A stretch of DNA of 64,000 bases from Aureimonas sp. Leaf427 (GCF_001425485.1 NZ_LMQW01000012.1:294100-358099), one strand, 5' to 3'; shown: positions 9,029 to 18,467, counted from the stretch's first letter. Program-made: numbers and translations. The notes: generated by a model not told the origin, from the sequence alone.

Positions 9029-9730
9029 TCACGCCGGCCGCTCCGCCTTCGCCGGCAGGGGAAAGAGCGTGACGAACCAGTTGGCGAGCATGCGGTCGCC
9101 GCCGAGCATCAGCACGCCAGCCGCCTCCAGCGTCGCGAGCGGCTGGCCGCCATAGAGCGCGGCGGCCACGACCGGCGGGGCGGCTTCGAGGATCGCATCG
9201 GCACCGTCGAGCAGGCCGGGGGTGAACGCGATCGAGCCTTCGGCAAGATGGCCGAGGAAGCTCTCGCGGCCGAGGGCAAAACCGATGCGCGCGTCGATGC
9301 CCCGGGCCCGATCGGTGTCCAGCATGGTGCGCATGGAGAGGATCAGCCCGGCGGCGCTGAAGGACAGCGTCGGGTCGTGGGCCGGCGAGCGCGTGGCCCA
9401 GCGGCCGAGCGCCTGGACGATCGGCTCGGCCTCGTAGCCCCAGGGCGTCAGTTCGTAGACCCCGACATCGGCCGGCGGGGCGAGCCGACGACGCCGGAGG
9501 ATGCCGGCCTCCTCCAGCCCTTCCAGGCGTTGCGTCAGCACATTGGCGCTAATGCCGGAGAGGTCGCGGCGCAGATCTCCGAAGCGCTTCGGGCCCGTCA
9601 GGAGTTCACGCACGACGAGGAGCGCCCAGCGCTCGCCGAGAAGATCCATCGCATGCGCCGCGGCGCAGGCGTCGTCGTACCGTTTCCGGCGAAGAAGATG
9701 GGCCGGCTCTGTTATTTTTTGTAACCCCAT
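9029..9730 (-). CDS. HxlR-family winged-helix transcriptional regulator
   Basis: DNA-binding regulator of 233 residues. The HxlR winged helix occupies about 18-110, with the family signature AMDLLGERWALLVVRELLTGPKRFGDLRRDLSGISANVLTQRL (seen in segments) and the wing ending YELTPWGYEAEPIVQALGRWA. The C-terminal 110 residues form an extension with no recognised ligand site; many HxlR proteins lack it. The gene is divergent from a VOC protein gene with an 89-bp gap containing the likely operator, so it probably regulates that pair and itself. HxlR proteins often respond to aldehydes, quinones or redox signals; the signal here is unknown. Confidence 0.88.
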   Translation of the reverse strand: MGLQKITEPAHLLRRKRYDDACAAAHAMDLLGERWALLVVRELLTGPKRFGDLRRDLSGISANVLTQRLEGLEEAGILRRRRLAPPADVGVYELTPWGYEAEPIVQALGRWATRSPAHDPTLSFSAAGLILSMRTMLDTDRARGIDARIGFALGRESFLGHLAEGSIAFTPGLLDGADAILEAAPPVVAAALYGGQPLATLEAAGVLMLGGDRMLANWFVTLFPLPAKAERPA

Positions 9731-9819
9731 GGTTGTCAGTTCTAACCGCGTGCGGCAGCATGGGTCAACGATGGCGGCCGGGCCGGCTCGGCGCCGCAGA
9801 CGGCCGGGAGGATGCCGAC

Positions 9820-10251
9820 ATGCCCAAGATGATCTTCGTCAACCTGCCGGTCTTGGACCTGCCGCGCTTCATCGCCTTCTACGAGAGCGTCGGCGCCGTT
9901 CGAAACCCGCAATTCTCCGACGACACGGCGGCCTGCATGGTGCTCTCCGACACCATCTTCGCCATGCTTCTGACCCATGCGAAATTCGCCGAGTTCACGT
10001 CGAAGCGCATTTCCGACGCGCGCGAGACGGCGCAGGTCCTCGTCTGCGTCTCGGAGGAGAGCCGCGCGGAGGTGGACCGGACGGTCGAGCGCGCGGTCGC
10101 CGCCGGCGGCACGCCGGACCCGACGCCGACGCAGGATTTCGGCTTCATGTACGGCCGGTCCTACGAGGACCCGGACGGCCATATCTGGGAGGTCATGTGG
10201 ATGGACCCGGCCGCCGCCTCGGGCGGCTCGGCTCCGACGGAAGCGGCCTGA
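9820..10251 (+). CDS. VOC-superfamily (glyoxalase/bleomycin-resistance-like) protein
   Basis: Small cytosolic protein of 143 residues with the vicinal-oxygen-chelate fold. It begins MPKMIFVNLPVLDLPRFIAFYES and ends with GFMYGRSYEDPDGHIWEVMWMD, the beta-strand carrying the metal-ligand Glu position in this superfamily. The subgroup resembles PhnB/Lactoylglutathione-lyase-like proteins of unknown substrate. The ATG at 9820 follows GGGAGGATG; an in-frame start at 9733 would add a stretch without similarity. The next gene, a DUF1428 protein, is 48 bp downstream on the same strand, so the two are probably co-transcribed and may be controlled by the divergent HxlR regulator. Confidence 0.85.
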   Translation: MPKMIFVNLPVLDLPRFIAFYESVGAVRNPQFSDDTAACMVLSDTIFAMLLTHAKFAEFTSKRISDARETAQVLVCVSEESRAEVDRTVERAVAAGGTPDPTPTQDFGFMYGRSYEDPDGHIWEVMWMDPAAASGGSAPTEAA

Positions 10252-10299
10252 ACGGGGACGCCGAATCCCACGAGGCCGCTCGAAACAGGGAGAGAGACG

Positions 10300-10647
10300 A
10301 TGACCTATGTCGATGGATTCGTGGTCGCCGTGCCGAGCGACAAGAAGGAGGCCTATATCGAGCAGGCCCGAAAGGCGCTGCCCGTCTTCAAGGAATACGG
10401 CGCGCTGCGCATGGTCGAGACCTGGGGCGACGACGTGCCGGAGGGCAAGCTGACCGACTTCAGGATGGCGGTGAAGGCCGAACCCGGCGAGACCGTCGTC
10501 TTCTCCTGGATCGAATGGCCGGACAAGGCGACGCGCGATGCCGGCATGCAGAAGATGATGACCGACGATCGCATGTCGATGGAGGGCATGGTCTTCGACG
10601 GCAAGCGCATGATCTTCGGCGGCTTCGCGGTGATCCTCGACGCGTGA
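10300..10647 (+). CDS. DUF1428 family protein
   Basis: Protein of 115 residues with a ferredoxin-like alpha/beta fold (DUF1428, YbaA-like). It starts MTYVDGFVVAVPSDKKEAYIEQA and contains RMVETWGDDVPEGKLTDF, SWIEWPDKATRDAGM and GKRMIFGGFAVI, all typical of the family. The function is unknown; the fold is shared with dimeric alpha-beta barrel monooxygenase-like proteins. A GGGAGAGAG motif precedes the ATG. It lies 48 bp behind the VOC gene, forming a likely two-gene unit opposite hxlR. Confidence 0.9.
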   Translation: MTYVDGFVVAVPSDKKEAYIEQARKALPVFKEYGALRMVETWGDDVPEGKLTDFRMAVKAEPGETVVFSWIEWPDKATRDAGMQKMMTDDRMSMEGMVFDGKRMIFGGFAVILDA

Positions 10648-10979
10648 GGCGGTTGCGCGGAGGTGAGTTTGCCGGCCGCGCCCTATGCGGCGGGTCAGAG
10701 CATGGTTCTTCTCCCCTGCGGGGAGAAGTGGCCGGCAGGCCGATGAGGGGCGTGCCGGTGCGGGACGGATTTGCGGGGAGTTTTGTCGAAGGGCGCGGGT
10801 CCGAAGGCCCCTCATCCGGCTGCCGCCACCTTCTCCCCGGAGGGGAGAAGAACGCCATTCTCGACCGTCTGCGATCAGCCTGATCTCCACCCATGAGGGG
10901 GAGATGCCGGCAGGCAGAGGGGGGCTCCGTCGAGCGCCCGGCCCTTCAGTCTTTCCAGCTCTCCGGCAGGACCAACCCC
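10648..10979. repeat. Intergenic repeat region, family B (CTTCTCCCC palindromes)
   Basis: Two nearly complementary arms, 10704-10752 and 10807-10855, each start with a small palindrome (CTTCTCCCC...GGGGAGAAG) and continue with a GGC(A)GGC...GATGAGGGG tract; the right arm is the inverse of the left with a few differences. A third related piece at about 10880-10935 ends AGGGGGGCTCCGTCGAGC, which recurs at 45280-45300. No gene is seen. Confidence 0.7.
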
Positions 10980-13900
10980 TTATGCGCCCGAGTCCATCGC
11001 GATGAGGCTGGCATTGCCGCCGGCCGCGGCGGTGTTGGTCGAGACGACCTGCTCGCGGGCGAAGCGGGCGACGTAGTTCGGGCCGCCAGCCTTGGGGCCC
11101 GTGCCGGAGAGGCCGGAGCCGCCGAAGGGCTGGGAGCCGACGACGGCGCCGATCATGTTGCGGTTCACGTAGATGTTGCCGACCGTCATGCGCTCGGTCA
11201 CTTCGCGGATCGTCTCGTCGATGCGGCTGTGGACGCCGAGCGTCAGACCGAAGCCGGTGCGCTCGATCGCCTCGCAGACCTTCGACAGCTCGCCCGCCTT
11301 CCAGGTCACGACGTGGAGGATCGGGCCGAAGACCTCCCGGTCCAGCGCTTCCGGCCGGTCGATCATGACGATGTGCGGCGCGACCCAGTGGCCGCCCTTC
11401 GGAAGATCAGCCGGCAAAGCGCCGGTGAAGCGGATCGCCTGCTCGCGCTTCATGCGGGCGACATGCTCGTCCAGCATGGCCTTCTGCTCGGCGTCGATGA
11501 CCGGGCCGATATCGGTCGCGATGTCGAGAGGATCGCCGAGGGTCAGTTCGGCGGCGGCGCCAGCGATCATCTGCACCATGCGCTCGGCCACGTCCTCCTG
11601 CACGAAGAGAAGCCGCAGCGCCGAACAGCGCTGGCCGGCCGAGCGGAAGGCGGAGGCGACGACGTCGTCGGCGACCTGTTCGGGCAGCGCGGTCGCATCG
11701 ACGATCAGCGCGTTGATGCCGCCGGTCTCGGCGACGAGCGGGACGATCGGCGCATTGCGGGCGGCAAGCGCGCGGTTGATGGCGAAGGCCGTGTCGGTGG
11801 AGCCGGTGAAGGCGACGCCGGCGGTGGCATCGTGGCCGACGAGCGCCGCGCCCGTCGCGCCGTCGCCGGGGGCAAGGATCAGGGCATTTTGCGAGAACCC
11901 GGCCTCGTGCAGGATCGCGACGGCGGCGCTCGCGATCAGCGGCGTCTGCTCGGCGGGCTTGGCGACGACGACATTGCCGGCCGCCAACGCGGCGGCGACC
12001 TGACCCGCGAAGATCGCGAGCGGGAAGTTCCAGGGCGAAATCGCGACGATGACGCCGCGCGAGCGATAGCGCAGTCTGTTCTCCTCCCCGGTCGGACCGG
12101 GCAGAGCGACGGGCGCGGCGAAGAGGCGCTCGGCCTCGCCTGCATAGAAGCGCAGGAAATCCACGGCCTCGCGGATTTCGGCGATGCCGTCCTCGACGGT
12201 CTTGCCGGCCTCGGCGGCGAGCAGCGCCATGAGAGGCCCCTGCCGCGCTTCCATGAGATCGGCGGCCTTGCGCAGCGCGCCCGCCCGCACGGCCGCCGGC
12301 ACGCGCTCGGCGGCCTGAACCTCGGCCTTCGCCGCCTCGATCACCCGGCGGGCGGACTCGGCGGAGAGGTGATGGCTGATGCCGACGAGCCGGCCGTCGG
12401 CGGGCGAGCGGATTTCGACCTTCGCCGCGTCGGAGCCGGCCGCCTTGGAGCCGCAGCGCGCCTCCGGCATGCCGAGATCGGCGGTGTCGCGGGCCTTCAG
12501 GAACTTCGCCAGCGCCTTGCGGTCGCCCAGCTCGACGCCGGTGGAGTTGAGACGCGCGCCGAAGATCGCGGCGGGGCGCGCGATGCGGCCATGGCGCACC
12601 GGGCCGTTCGCCAGGAGATCGCGCGGACGCTCCAGAAGCTCCTCGACCGGCACGTCCTCGTCGCCGACCTTGGCGACGAAGGAGGAATTGGCGCCGTTTT
12701 CCAGGAGCCGGCGCACGAGATAGGCGAGGAGATCGCGATAGCCGCCGACGGGCGCATAGATGCGGCAGGAGAGCTGGCCGCCGCGCTCGGCGCGCACGGC
12801 CTCGTAGAGCGCCTCGCCCATCCCGTGCAGGCGCTGGAACTCGAAGCCGGAGGCGTCGGGACCGGCCATTTCGAGAATGGTTGCGACGGTCAGCGCATTG
12901 TGCGTGGCGAACTGGGGATAGAGCCGCGCGCGCCGGCCGAGCAGCGCCTCCGCGGCGACGAGATAGGACAGATCCGTTGCCGGCTTCAGCGTGTAGACCG
13001 GGAAGCCCTCGACGCCGCGCTCCTGCGCATGCTTGATCTCGGAGTCCCAATAGGCGCCCTTGACGAGGCGCACCATCATGCGGATGCCGGTCTCCTCCGC
13101 CAGCGCGTCCATGTGCTCGATCACGGCGAGAACGCGCTTCTGATAGGCCTGGACGGCGAGACCGAAGCCGTCCCAGCCGCTGAAGTCGGAGGAGCGCACG
13201 ACCGCGTCGATGACGTCGAGCGAAAGTTCCAGCCGGTCGGCCTCCTCGGCGTCGACCGTGAAGTTCAGCTGGTAGCTCTTGGCGCGCATCGCGAGGTCGC
13301 GCACCTTCGGCACGAGTTCCTCCATCACCCGGCCCTGCTTCACGGCCGAGTAGCGCGGGTGGAGCGCCGAGAGCTTGACCGAGATGCCGGGGCGGTCGGG
13401 CAGCGCCTTGTTGCCGGCCTTGCGCCCGATCGCCTCGATCGCGTCGGCATAGGACTTGAAGTAGCGGTCGGCGTCGCCTTGCGTGCGCGCGCCCTCGCCC
13501 AGCATGTCGTAGGAGTGGCGATAGCCCTTCTTCTCCAGGCCCCGCGCGCGCTCCAGCGCATCGGAGATCGTCTCGCCCAGCACGAACTGGCGGCCGAGGA
13601 AGCGCATGGCCTGGCGCGTCGCGGTGCGAACGGCGGGGGCGCCCATGCGCTTGACCAGCGAGCCGATGACGCCCTTCGGCGTCTCGCCGGGGCGGATGAT
13701 GCGGGCGGAGACGCCGAGCGCCCAGGCGGAGGCCGCCGTCAGCATGCGGTCCTCGCCGCCCTCGTGGTTCGTCCAGTCGCCCGCGCCGATCTTGTCCTCG
13801 ATCAGCTTGTCCTGCGTCGCCGGATCGGGCACGCGGAGCAGCGCTTCGGCCAGAACCATCAGGGCGAGGCCCTCGCGCGTGGAAAGCCCGAACTCGCGCA

Positions 13901-14087
13901 GGAAGTCCTCGACGCCGCCGATGCCGCCGCTCTGGCCGCGGATCGCGGAGATCAGGCGGCGGGCCGTCGCGTCCACCGCCTCTTCGTCATGGGAAAAAGT
14001 GCCGGCGCGGCGCAGAAGCGCGGAAACGGCCGCCTCGTCCTCGGGCGCGAAGGGAGCGGAAAAGGCGGGCAAGGCGCTCTGCGACAT
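10980..14087 (-). CDS. putA: Bifunctional proline dehydrogenase / L-glutamate-gamma-semialdehyde dehydrogenase
   Basis: Oxidises proline to glutamate in two steps (FAD-dependent proline dehydrogenase, then NAD-dependent P5C dehydrogenase) with substrate channelling. About 1035 residues. The N-terminal part has the PRODH barrel with GISVKLSALHPRY, RLVKGAYWDSEIKHAQ and the C-terminal RIYAPVGGYRDLLAYLVRRLLENGANSSF region. The aldehyde dehydrogenase half has ETGGINALIVDAT (catalytic Glu) and SAGQRCSALRLLFVQ (catalytic Cys near 821). There is no ribbon-helix-helix DNA-binding domain, so it is a catalytic, non-repressor PutA. I prefer the ATG at 14087 with GAGGA 7 nt upstream; an upstream ATG at 14132 is possible. 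It is divergent from an Lrp-type gene, the usual PutR arrangement. Confidence 0.93.
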   Translation of the reverse strand: MSQSALPAFSAPFAPEDEAAVSALLRRAGTFSHDEEAVDATARRLISAIRGQSGGIGGVEDFLREFGLSTREGLALMVLAEALLRVPDPATQDKLIEDKIGAGDWTNHEGGEDRMLTAASAWALGVSARIIRPGETPKGVIGSLVKRMGAPAVRTATRQAMRFLGRQFVLGETISDALERARGLEKKGYRHSYDMLGEGARTQGDADRYFKSYADAIEAIGRKAGNKALPDRPGISVKLSALHPRYSAVKQGRVMEELVPKVRDLAMRAKSYQLNFTVDAEEADRLELSLDVIDAVVRSSDFSGWDGFGLAVQAYQKRVLAVIEHMDALAEETGIRMMVRLVKGAYWDSEIKHAQERGVEGFPVYTLKPATDLSYLVAAEALLGRRARLYPQFATHNALTVATILEMAGPDASGFEFQRLHGMGEALYEAVRAERGGQLSCRIYAPVGGYRDLLAYLVRRLLENGANSSFVAKVGDEDVPVEELLERPRDLLANGPVRHGRIARPAAIFGARLNSTGVELGDRKALAKFLKARDTADLGMPEARCGSKAAGSDAAKVEIRSPADGRLVGISHHLSAESARRVIEAAKAEVQAAERVPAAVRAGALRKAADLMEARQGPLMALLAAEAGKTVEDGIAEIREAVDFLRFYAGEAERLFAAPVALPGPTGEENRLRYRSRGVIVAISPWNFPLAIFAGQVAAALAAGNVVVAKPAEQTPLIASAAVAILHEAGFSQNALILAPGDGATGAALVGHDATAGVAFTGSTDTAFAINRALAARNAPIVPLVAETGGINALIVDATALPEQVADDVVASAFRSAGQRCSALRLLFVQEDVAERMVQMIAGAAAELTLGDPLDIATDIGPVIDAEQKAMLDEHVARMKREQAIRFTGALPADLPKGGHWVAPHIVMIDRPEALDREVFGPILHVVTWKAGELSKVCEAIERTGFGLTLGVHSRIDETIREVTERMTVGNIYVNRNMIGAVVGSQPFGGSGLSGTGPKAGGPNYVARFAREQVVSTNTAAAGGNASLIAMDSGA

Positions 14088-14205
14088 CGACGAATCCTCG
14101 GGGGCTGGGACCGGCTTCGGGCTGCGGGACATCTAGCATTTCGCGGACCGGCGATCTCACCAATCTGCGGCGTCTCTGCCGTGACAATCCCGCCGAAAGA
14201 GCGGT

Positions 14206-14679
14206 ATGACGACAGGTATGAGCGAGATCGACGATAAGGACCGACAGATCCTCCGGCAGCTGCAGACGGACGGGCGGCTCAGCAATCTGGACCTTGCGAC
14301 CCGCGTCCACCTCTCGCCCACGGCAACGGCCGAACGGGTGAAGCGGCTCCAGCGGGACGGCTATATTCTCGGCTTCTCCGCGCGCCTCTCGCCCGAAAAG
14401 CTCGGGCGCGGGCTGATCGTCTTCGTCGAGGTCAAACTCGAGCGCACCAGTGAGGACGTGTTCGGCGCCTTCGCGAAGGCCGCCAAGGCCAATCCCGACA
14501 TCATGGAATGCCACATGGTCGCCGGGGGCTTCGACTATCTTCTGAAGGCGCGTGTCGCCGACATGAACGCCTATCGCGCCTTTCTCTCCGACGCGCTCCT
14601 CAATCTGCCCGGCATTCGCGAGACGCACACCTATGCCGTCATGGAGGAGATCAAGAACACGGCGGCGATCTCTCTCTGA
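14206..14679 (+). CDS. putR: Lrp/AsnC-family regulator, probable PutR
   Basis: Transcriptional regulator of 157 residues. An AsnC-type helix-turn-helix covers about 8-65 (DRQILRQLQTDGRLSNLDLATRVHLSPTATAERVKRL), followed by the RAM/AsnC ligand-binding domain with MVAGGFDYLLKARVADMNAYRAFL. The gene is divergent from putA with about 120 bp between the starts, the layout of proline-responsive PutR activators of alphaproteobacteria, so control of putA by proline is a strong inference. Start choice is uncertain: ATG at 14206 has GAAAGAG upstream, while ATG at 14218 (MSEIDDKD) fits the family N-terminus better. Confidence 0.85.
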   Translation: MTTGMSEIDDKDRQILRQLQTDGRLSNLDLATRVHLSPTATAERVKRLQRDGYILGFSARLSPEKLGRGLIVFVEVKLERTSEDVFGAFAKAAKANPDIMECHMVAGGFDYLLKARVADMNAYRAFLSDALLNLPGIRETHTYAVMEEIKNTAAISL

Positions 14680-14766
14680 CGGATTTTGCGCCAGACTCCG
14701 TCGTTTTCGAACGTTCCGCCTTGACGGATTCGAGGTCGTATCCCGGGGGACGGCGCCGTCTTCGCC

Positions 14767-14795
14767 TTGCGCGGGCTGCGCCCCTTCGCGATAGT
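14767..14795 (+). promoter_or_regulatory. Candidate sigma-70-type promoter of choXWV
   Basis: TTGCGC (14767-14772) and GATAGT (14790-14795) are separated by 17 nt and lie 32 nt upstream of the choX start codon. Confidence 0.4.
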
Positions 14796-14826
14796 CGTTC
14801 CAAGTTCATCATCGGAGGATACACCC

Positions 14827-15768
14827 ATGCGCACGACGCTCTGTCTCGCCACCGCCCTCGCGCTGGCCGGGGCCGCGCCGGCCCTCGCCGCAGACCCCGC
14901 AAGCTGCGCGACCGTCCGTCTCTCCGACGTCGGCTGGACCGACATCACCGCCACCACGGCGGTCGCCTCCGAGATCCTGACCGGCCTCGGCTATACGCCC
15001 GACGTAAAGATCCTCTCGGTTCCCGTCACCTTCGCCTCGCTCAAGAACAACGATCTCGACGCCTTCCTCGGCAATTGGATGCCGGCGCAGACGGGCGACA
15101 TCACCAAATATATCGACGAGGGCTCGATCGAGCGGGTCCACACCAATCTCGAAGGCGCCAAATACACGCTGGCCGTGCCGAAATATCTCTTCGACAAGGG
15201 CCTCAAGAGCTTCGCCGATCTCGCCAAGTTCCACGACGATCTCGGCGGCAAGATCTACGGCATCGAGCCCGGCAACGACGGCAACAGCCTCGTCGTCAAG
15301 ATGATCGAGGCGAACGACTTCGGCACCAAGGATTTCGAGCTCGTCGCCTCCTCCGAGCAGGGCATGCTCTCGCAGGTCGCGCGCGCCACGAAATCGGAAA
15401 AGCCGATCGTCTTCCTCGGCTGGGCGCCCCATCCGATGAACACCAACTTCCAGATGGAGTATCTGGCGGGCGGCGACGCCTATTTCGGGCCGAACTTCGG
15501 CGGAGCCACCGTGCACACGGTCACGCGCAAGGGCTACTCGACCGAGTGCCCGAACATCGGCAAGCTCCTGACCAACCTCACCTTCCAGCTCGACGCGGAA
15601 AACGCGATGATGAGCGCGATCACCGACAAGAAGGAGGAGCCGGCCAAGGTCGCGAAGGAATGGCTGAAGGCGAACCCCGCCGTGCTCGACGCCTGGCTCG
15701 CCGGCGTGACGACGCTCGACGGCAAGGACGCCCTGCCCGCCGTGAAGACCGCGCTCGGCATGTCCTGA
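14827..15768 (+). CDS. choX: Choline ABC transporter, periplasmic binding protein
   Basis: Periplasmic choline-binding protein (313 residues) that delivers choline to ChoWV. A Sec signal covers 1-22 (MRTTLCLATALALAGAAPALAA). The mature part matches the OpuAC/ChoX type with VRLSDVGWTDITATTAVAS, GNWMPAQ, PGNDGN and FLGWAPHPMN; the aromatic residues in these blocks are those expected to form the cation-pi box around the trimethylammonium group. GGAGG precedes the ATG. It is the first gene of a three-gene operon with choW and choV. Imported choline can feed betB elsewhere in the window (57.1 kb). Confidence 0.93.
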   Translation: MRTTLCLATALALAGAAPALAADPASCATVRLSDVGWTDITATTAVASEILTGLGYTPDVKILSVPVTFASLKNNDLDAFLGNWMPAQTGDITKYIDEGSIERVHTNLEGAKYTLAVPKYLFDKGLKSFADLAKFHDDLGGKIYGIEPGNDGNSLVVKMIEANDFGTKDFELVASSEQGMLSQVARATKSEKPIVFLGWAPHPMNTNFQMEYLAGGDAYFGPNFGGATVHTVTRKGYSTECPNIGKLLTNLTFQLDAENAMMSAITDKKEEPAKVAKEWLKANPAVLDAWLAGVTTLDGKDALPAVKTALGMS

Positions 15769-15878
15769 TCCCGCCCCGGGGCCGGTGCCGCACGGCGCCG
15801 GCCCCGTCTGGCCGCGTGGGTCGTGCTGAGCGCCGCCCGCCCGCCCATCCGCAACCGATCGAGAGAGCGCCCCGCCCC

Positions 15879-16721
15879 GTGGAATGGCTTGAAGCCCACC
15901 GTCTGCCCATCGGCGACTATGCCGTGGCCGTCGTCGACTGGCTGACGACGAACGCATCGGGCGTCTTCGACGCCATCCAGGCCGGGCTCGAAGCCTTCAT
16001 CGACGCGATTCTCTACTGTCTCCAGACGCCCCATCCCTTTGTGGTCATCGGCGCCTTCGGGCTGGTGGCGCTGCTGATGCGCCGCTCCATTCCCGCCTTT
16101 CTCTTCACGGTTCTCGGCTTCCTCCTCATCGTCAATCTCGGCTACTGGAAGGAGACGACGGACACGCTCGCCCTCGTTCTCGCCTCGACGGCCGTCTGCA
16201 TGATCGTCGGCGTGCCCATCGGAATCGCGGCGGCCCGGCGGCCCTGGCTCTATGCAGCCCTCCGGCCGGTTCTCGACCTGATGCAGACGATCCCGACCTT
16301 CGTCTATCTGATCCCCGCGCTGATCCTCTTCGGCCTCGGCATGGTGCCCGGCCTCGTCGCGACCGTCATCTTCGCGCTGCCCTCTCCGATCCGCCTGACG
16401 CGGCTCGGCATCGCCTCGACCCCGCTCCAGCTTCTGGAGGCCGGCGACGCCTTCGGCGCGACGCCGTTGCAGCGGCTCCTGAAGGTCGAGATCCCCTACG
16501 CGCTGCCGCAGATCATGGCAGGCCTGACGCAGACGATCATGCTCTCGCTCTCCATGGTGGTCATCGCCGCGCTCGTCGGCGCGCCCGGCCTCGGCGTTCC
16601 CGTCCTGCGCGCGCTGAACTCGATCAATGTCGGGATGGGCTTCGAATCCGGCCTCGCCATCGTCCTTCTCGCGATCATCCTCGATCGCTTCTTCCGCATC
16701 GAGGAGGGTGGCCGCCGATGA
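15879..16721 (+). CDS. choW: Choline ABC transporter, permease
   Basis: Inner-membrane permease of the ProW/OpuAB type (280 residues), with six or more membrane segments and the permease EAA-like loop EAGDAFGATPLQRLLKVEIPYALPQIMAGL. The likely start is the GTG at 15879 (product MEWLEAHRLPIGDYAV), which gives the family length and N-terminus; GAGAGAG lies upstream. A longer in-frame reading exists but has no similarity before this point. The stop overlaps the choV start by 4 nt (ATGA), indicating translational coupling. Confidence 0.92.
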   Translation: MEWLEAHRLPIGDYAVAVVDWLTTNASGVFDAIQAGLEAFIDAILYCLQTPHPFVVIGAFGLVALLMRRSIPAFLFTVLGFLLIVNLGYWKETTDTLALVLASTAVCMIVGVPIGIAAARRPWLYAALRPVLDLMQTIPTFVYLIPALILFGLGMVPGLVATVIFALPSPIRLTRLGIASTPLQLLEAGDAFGATPLQRLLKVEIPYALPQIMAGLTQTIMLSLSMVVIAALVGAPGLGVPVLRALNSINVGMGFESGLAIVLLAIILDRFFRIEEGGRR

Positions 16722-17803
16722 GCGCGTCCCGAACATCGACGGACTGCCCGGCCGAGGCGCCGATCGTCGTCTTCGACAATGTCTCGATCATCTTCGGCAA
16801 GAAGCCGGAGCGCGCGCTGGCGCTGATCGACCAGGGGGCGACGCGCTCCGAGATCCGCAAGGCCACCGACACGATGCTCGGCGTCGCCGATGCGAGTCTG
16901 GAAATTCGGCGCGGCGAGATCGCGGTGCTGATGGGCCTGTCGGGCTCGGGCAAGTCGACGCTGATCCGGGCGGTGAACGGCCTCGCCCCGATCACGCGCG
17001 GCCGCGTTCTCATCGACACCGGCAAAGGCCCCGTCGATCCCGCGTCCTGCGGGCCGAAGCGCCTGCGGGAGCTGCGCCGCCACGAGGTGGCGATGGTGTT
17101 CCAGCAGTTCGCGCTCCTGCCCTGGCGCACGGTGGCCGAGAATGTCGGCCTCGGGCTGGAGCTCGCCGGCCGCTCGCGCAAGGAGCGGCGCGACGCGGTG
17201 CTGGCGCAGCTCGACCTCGTCGGGCTGTCCGAGCGGGCGAACTCGCTCGTCGGCGAGCTGTCCGGCGGCATGCAGCAGCGCGTCGGCCTGGCGCGCGCCT
17301 TCGCCACGGATGCGCCGATCCTCCTCATGGACGAGCCCTTCTCCGCGCTCGACCCGCTCATCCGCTCGCGCCTGCAGGACGAGCTTCTGGAATTCCAGCA
17401 GCGGCTGAAGAAGACCATCATCTTCGTCAGCCACGATCTCGACGAAGCCTTCAAGATCGGCAACCGCATCGCCATCATGGAGGGCGGGCGGATCGTCCAG
17501 GTCGGCACCGCGCAGGACATCGTGCTGCGTCCGGCCGACGACTATGTCGAGGCCTTCGTCGCGCATATGAATCCGTTGAACGTGCTCACCGCCGGCGACG
17601 TGATGACGCCGCTCGTCCCCGGCGAGAACCCGCAGCGCGTCGCCGCGATGGCGCAGCCCGACACGCCGCTTCGCCGCGTCATGATGGCCGTCTCCGGCGA
17701 CAAGGGCGAGGTCGTCGTCTCTGACCAGGGCCGCATCCTCGGCCGCATCGGCGCGCGCGAGATCGTGGACGCGCTGGGACGCCATCAGGCCAAGGGCGGC
17801 TGA
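16718..17803 (+). CDS. choV: Choline ABC transporter, ATP-binding protein
   Basis: ATPase of the choline importer (361 residues), ProV/OpuAA group. Walker A GLSGSGKST (about 73-81), Q-loop MVFQQFALLPWRTV, signature LSGGMQQRVGLARAF (about 181), Walker B ILLMDEPFSALDPL (about 204) and the switch SHDLDEAF are all intact. The C-terminus has a partial CBS-like accessory region (VVVSDQGRILGRIGAREIVDAL), which in osmoregulated relatives senses ionic strength. It overlaps choW by 4 nt and is followed 31 bp later by a PaiB-like gene that may be read through. Confidence 0.94.
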   Translation: MSASRTSTDCPAEAPIVVFDNVSIIFGKKPERALALIDQGATRSEIRKATDTMLGVADASLEIRRGEIAVLMGLSGSGKSTLIRAVNGLAPITRGRVLIDTGKGPVDPASCGPKRLRELRRHEVAMVFQQFALLPWRTVAENVGLGLELAGRSRKERRDAVLAQLDLVGLSERANSLVGELSGGMQQRVGLARAFATDAPILLMDEPFSALDPLIRSRLQDELLEFQQRLKKTIIFVSHDLDEAFKIGNRIAIMEGGRIVQVGTAQDIVLRPADDYVEAFVAHMNPLNVLTAGDVMTPLVPGENPQRVAAMAQPDTPLRRVMMAVSGDKGEVVVSDQGRILGRIGAREIVDALGRHQAKGG

Positions 17804-17834
17804 GGCCGACAGACTTTCAGAGGAGCCTGACGAC

Positions 17835-18467
17835 ATGTACACGCCGCCGGCCTTTCGCGACGACGAGCCCACATCGATCAGCGCGCTGATCGCGCAGACG
17901 CGGCTGGCGACCCTCGTCACGGCGACGGCGGAGGGGCTGATGGGCACCCCGCTGCCTCTCTTTCTCGACGAAGCCGAAGGTCCGCACGGGACGCTCTACG
18001 GCCATCTCGCCCGCGCCAACCGCCAGGCGAGCGTGCCAGCGATCGGCGAGGCGCTCGCGATCTTCCAGGGACCGGACGCCTATGTGACGCCCTCCTGGTA
18101 TCGGACGAAGCAGGAGACGGGAAAGGTCGTGCCGACCTGGAACTACGCGGCCGTCCATGCCTATGGCGAGATCGAGTTCTTCGACGACGAAACGCGGCTC
18201 CACGCGGTGGTCAGCAGGCTCACCGATCTCCATGAAAGCGCGCGCGAGACGCCCTGGGCCGTGACGGATGCGCCGCCGGCCTTCGTGCGCTCGCAGCTGA
18301 AGGGCATTAGCGGGTTCCGCCTGCCCATCGGCCGCATCGACGCCAAGCGCAAGATGAGCCAGAACCGCTCGCCTGAAGATCGGGCGGGGGTCGCAGAGGG
18401 GCTCGGCGCGAGCGATCTGATATCCGACCGGATCGTCGCCGGACTGATTCCGACCGATCCGGGCTGA
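17835..18467 (+). CDS. FMN-binding negative transcriptional regulator, PaiB family
   Basis: Protein of 210 residues of the PaiB/FMN-binding split-barrel family. Marks are MYTPPAFRDDEP, a TRLATLVTA strand, HGTLYGHLARANRQ, the FQGPDAYVTPSWYRTKQETGKVVPTWNY region (read in parts), and GFRLPIGRIDAKRKMSQNRS near the C-terminus. Family members influence protease and sporulation genes in Bacillus or are flavin reductase-like, and the role here is unknown. AGAGGAG is 6 nt upstream of the ATG. It may be co-transcribed with choXWV. Near-perfect repeats of a GATCCGGCT-type 9-mer occur just before and after the stop. Confidence 0.88.
   Translation: MYTPPAFRDDEPTSISALIAQTRLATLVTATAEGLMGTPLPLFLDEAEGPHGTLYGHLARANRQASVPAIGEALAIFQGPDAYVTPSWYRTKQETGKVVPTWNYAAVHAYGEIEFFDDETRLHAVVSRLTDLHESARETPWAVTDAPPAFVRSQLKGISGFRLPIGRIDAKRKMSQNRSPEDRAGVAEGLGASDLISDRIVAGLIPTDPG

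Noticed and set aside
10893-14237. A very long open frame on the plus strand across putA.
   Set aside because: It is antisense to putA, which has full-length domain similarity; such frames are expected from codon bias in GC-rich DNA.
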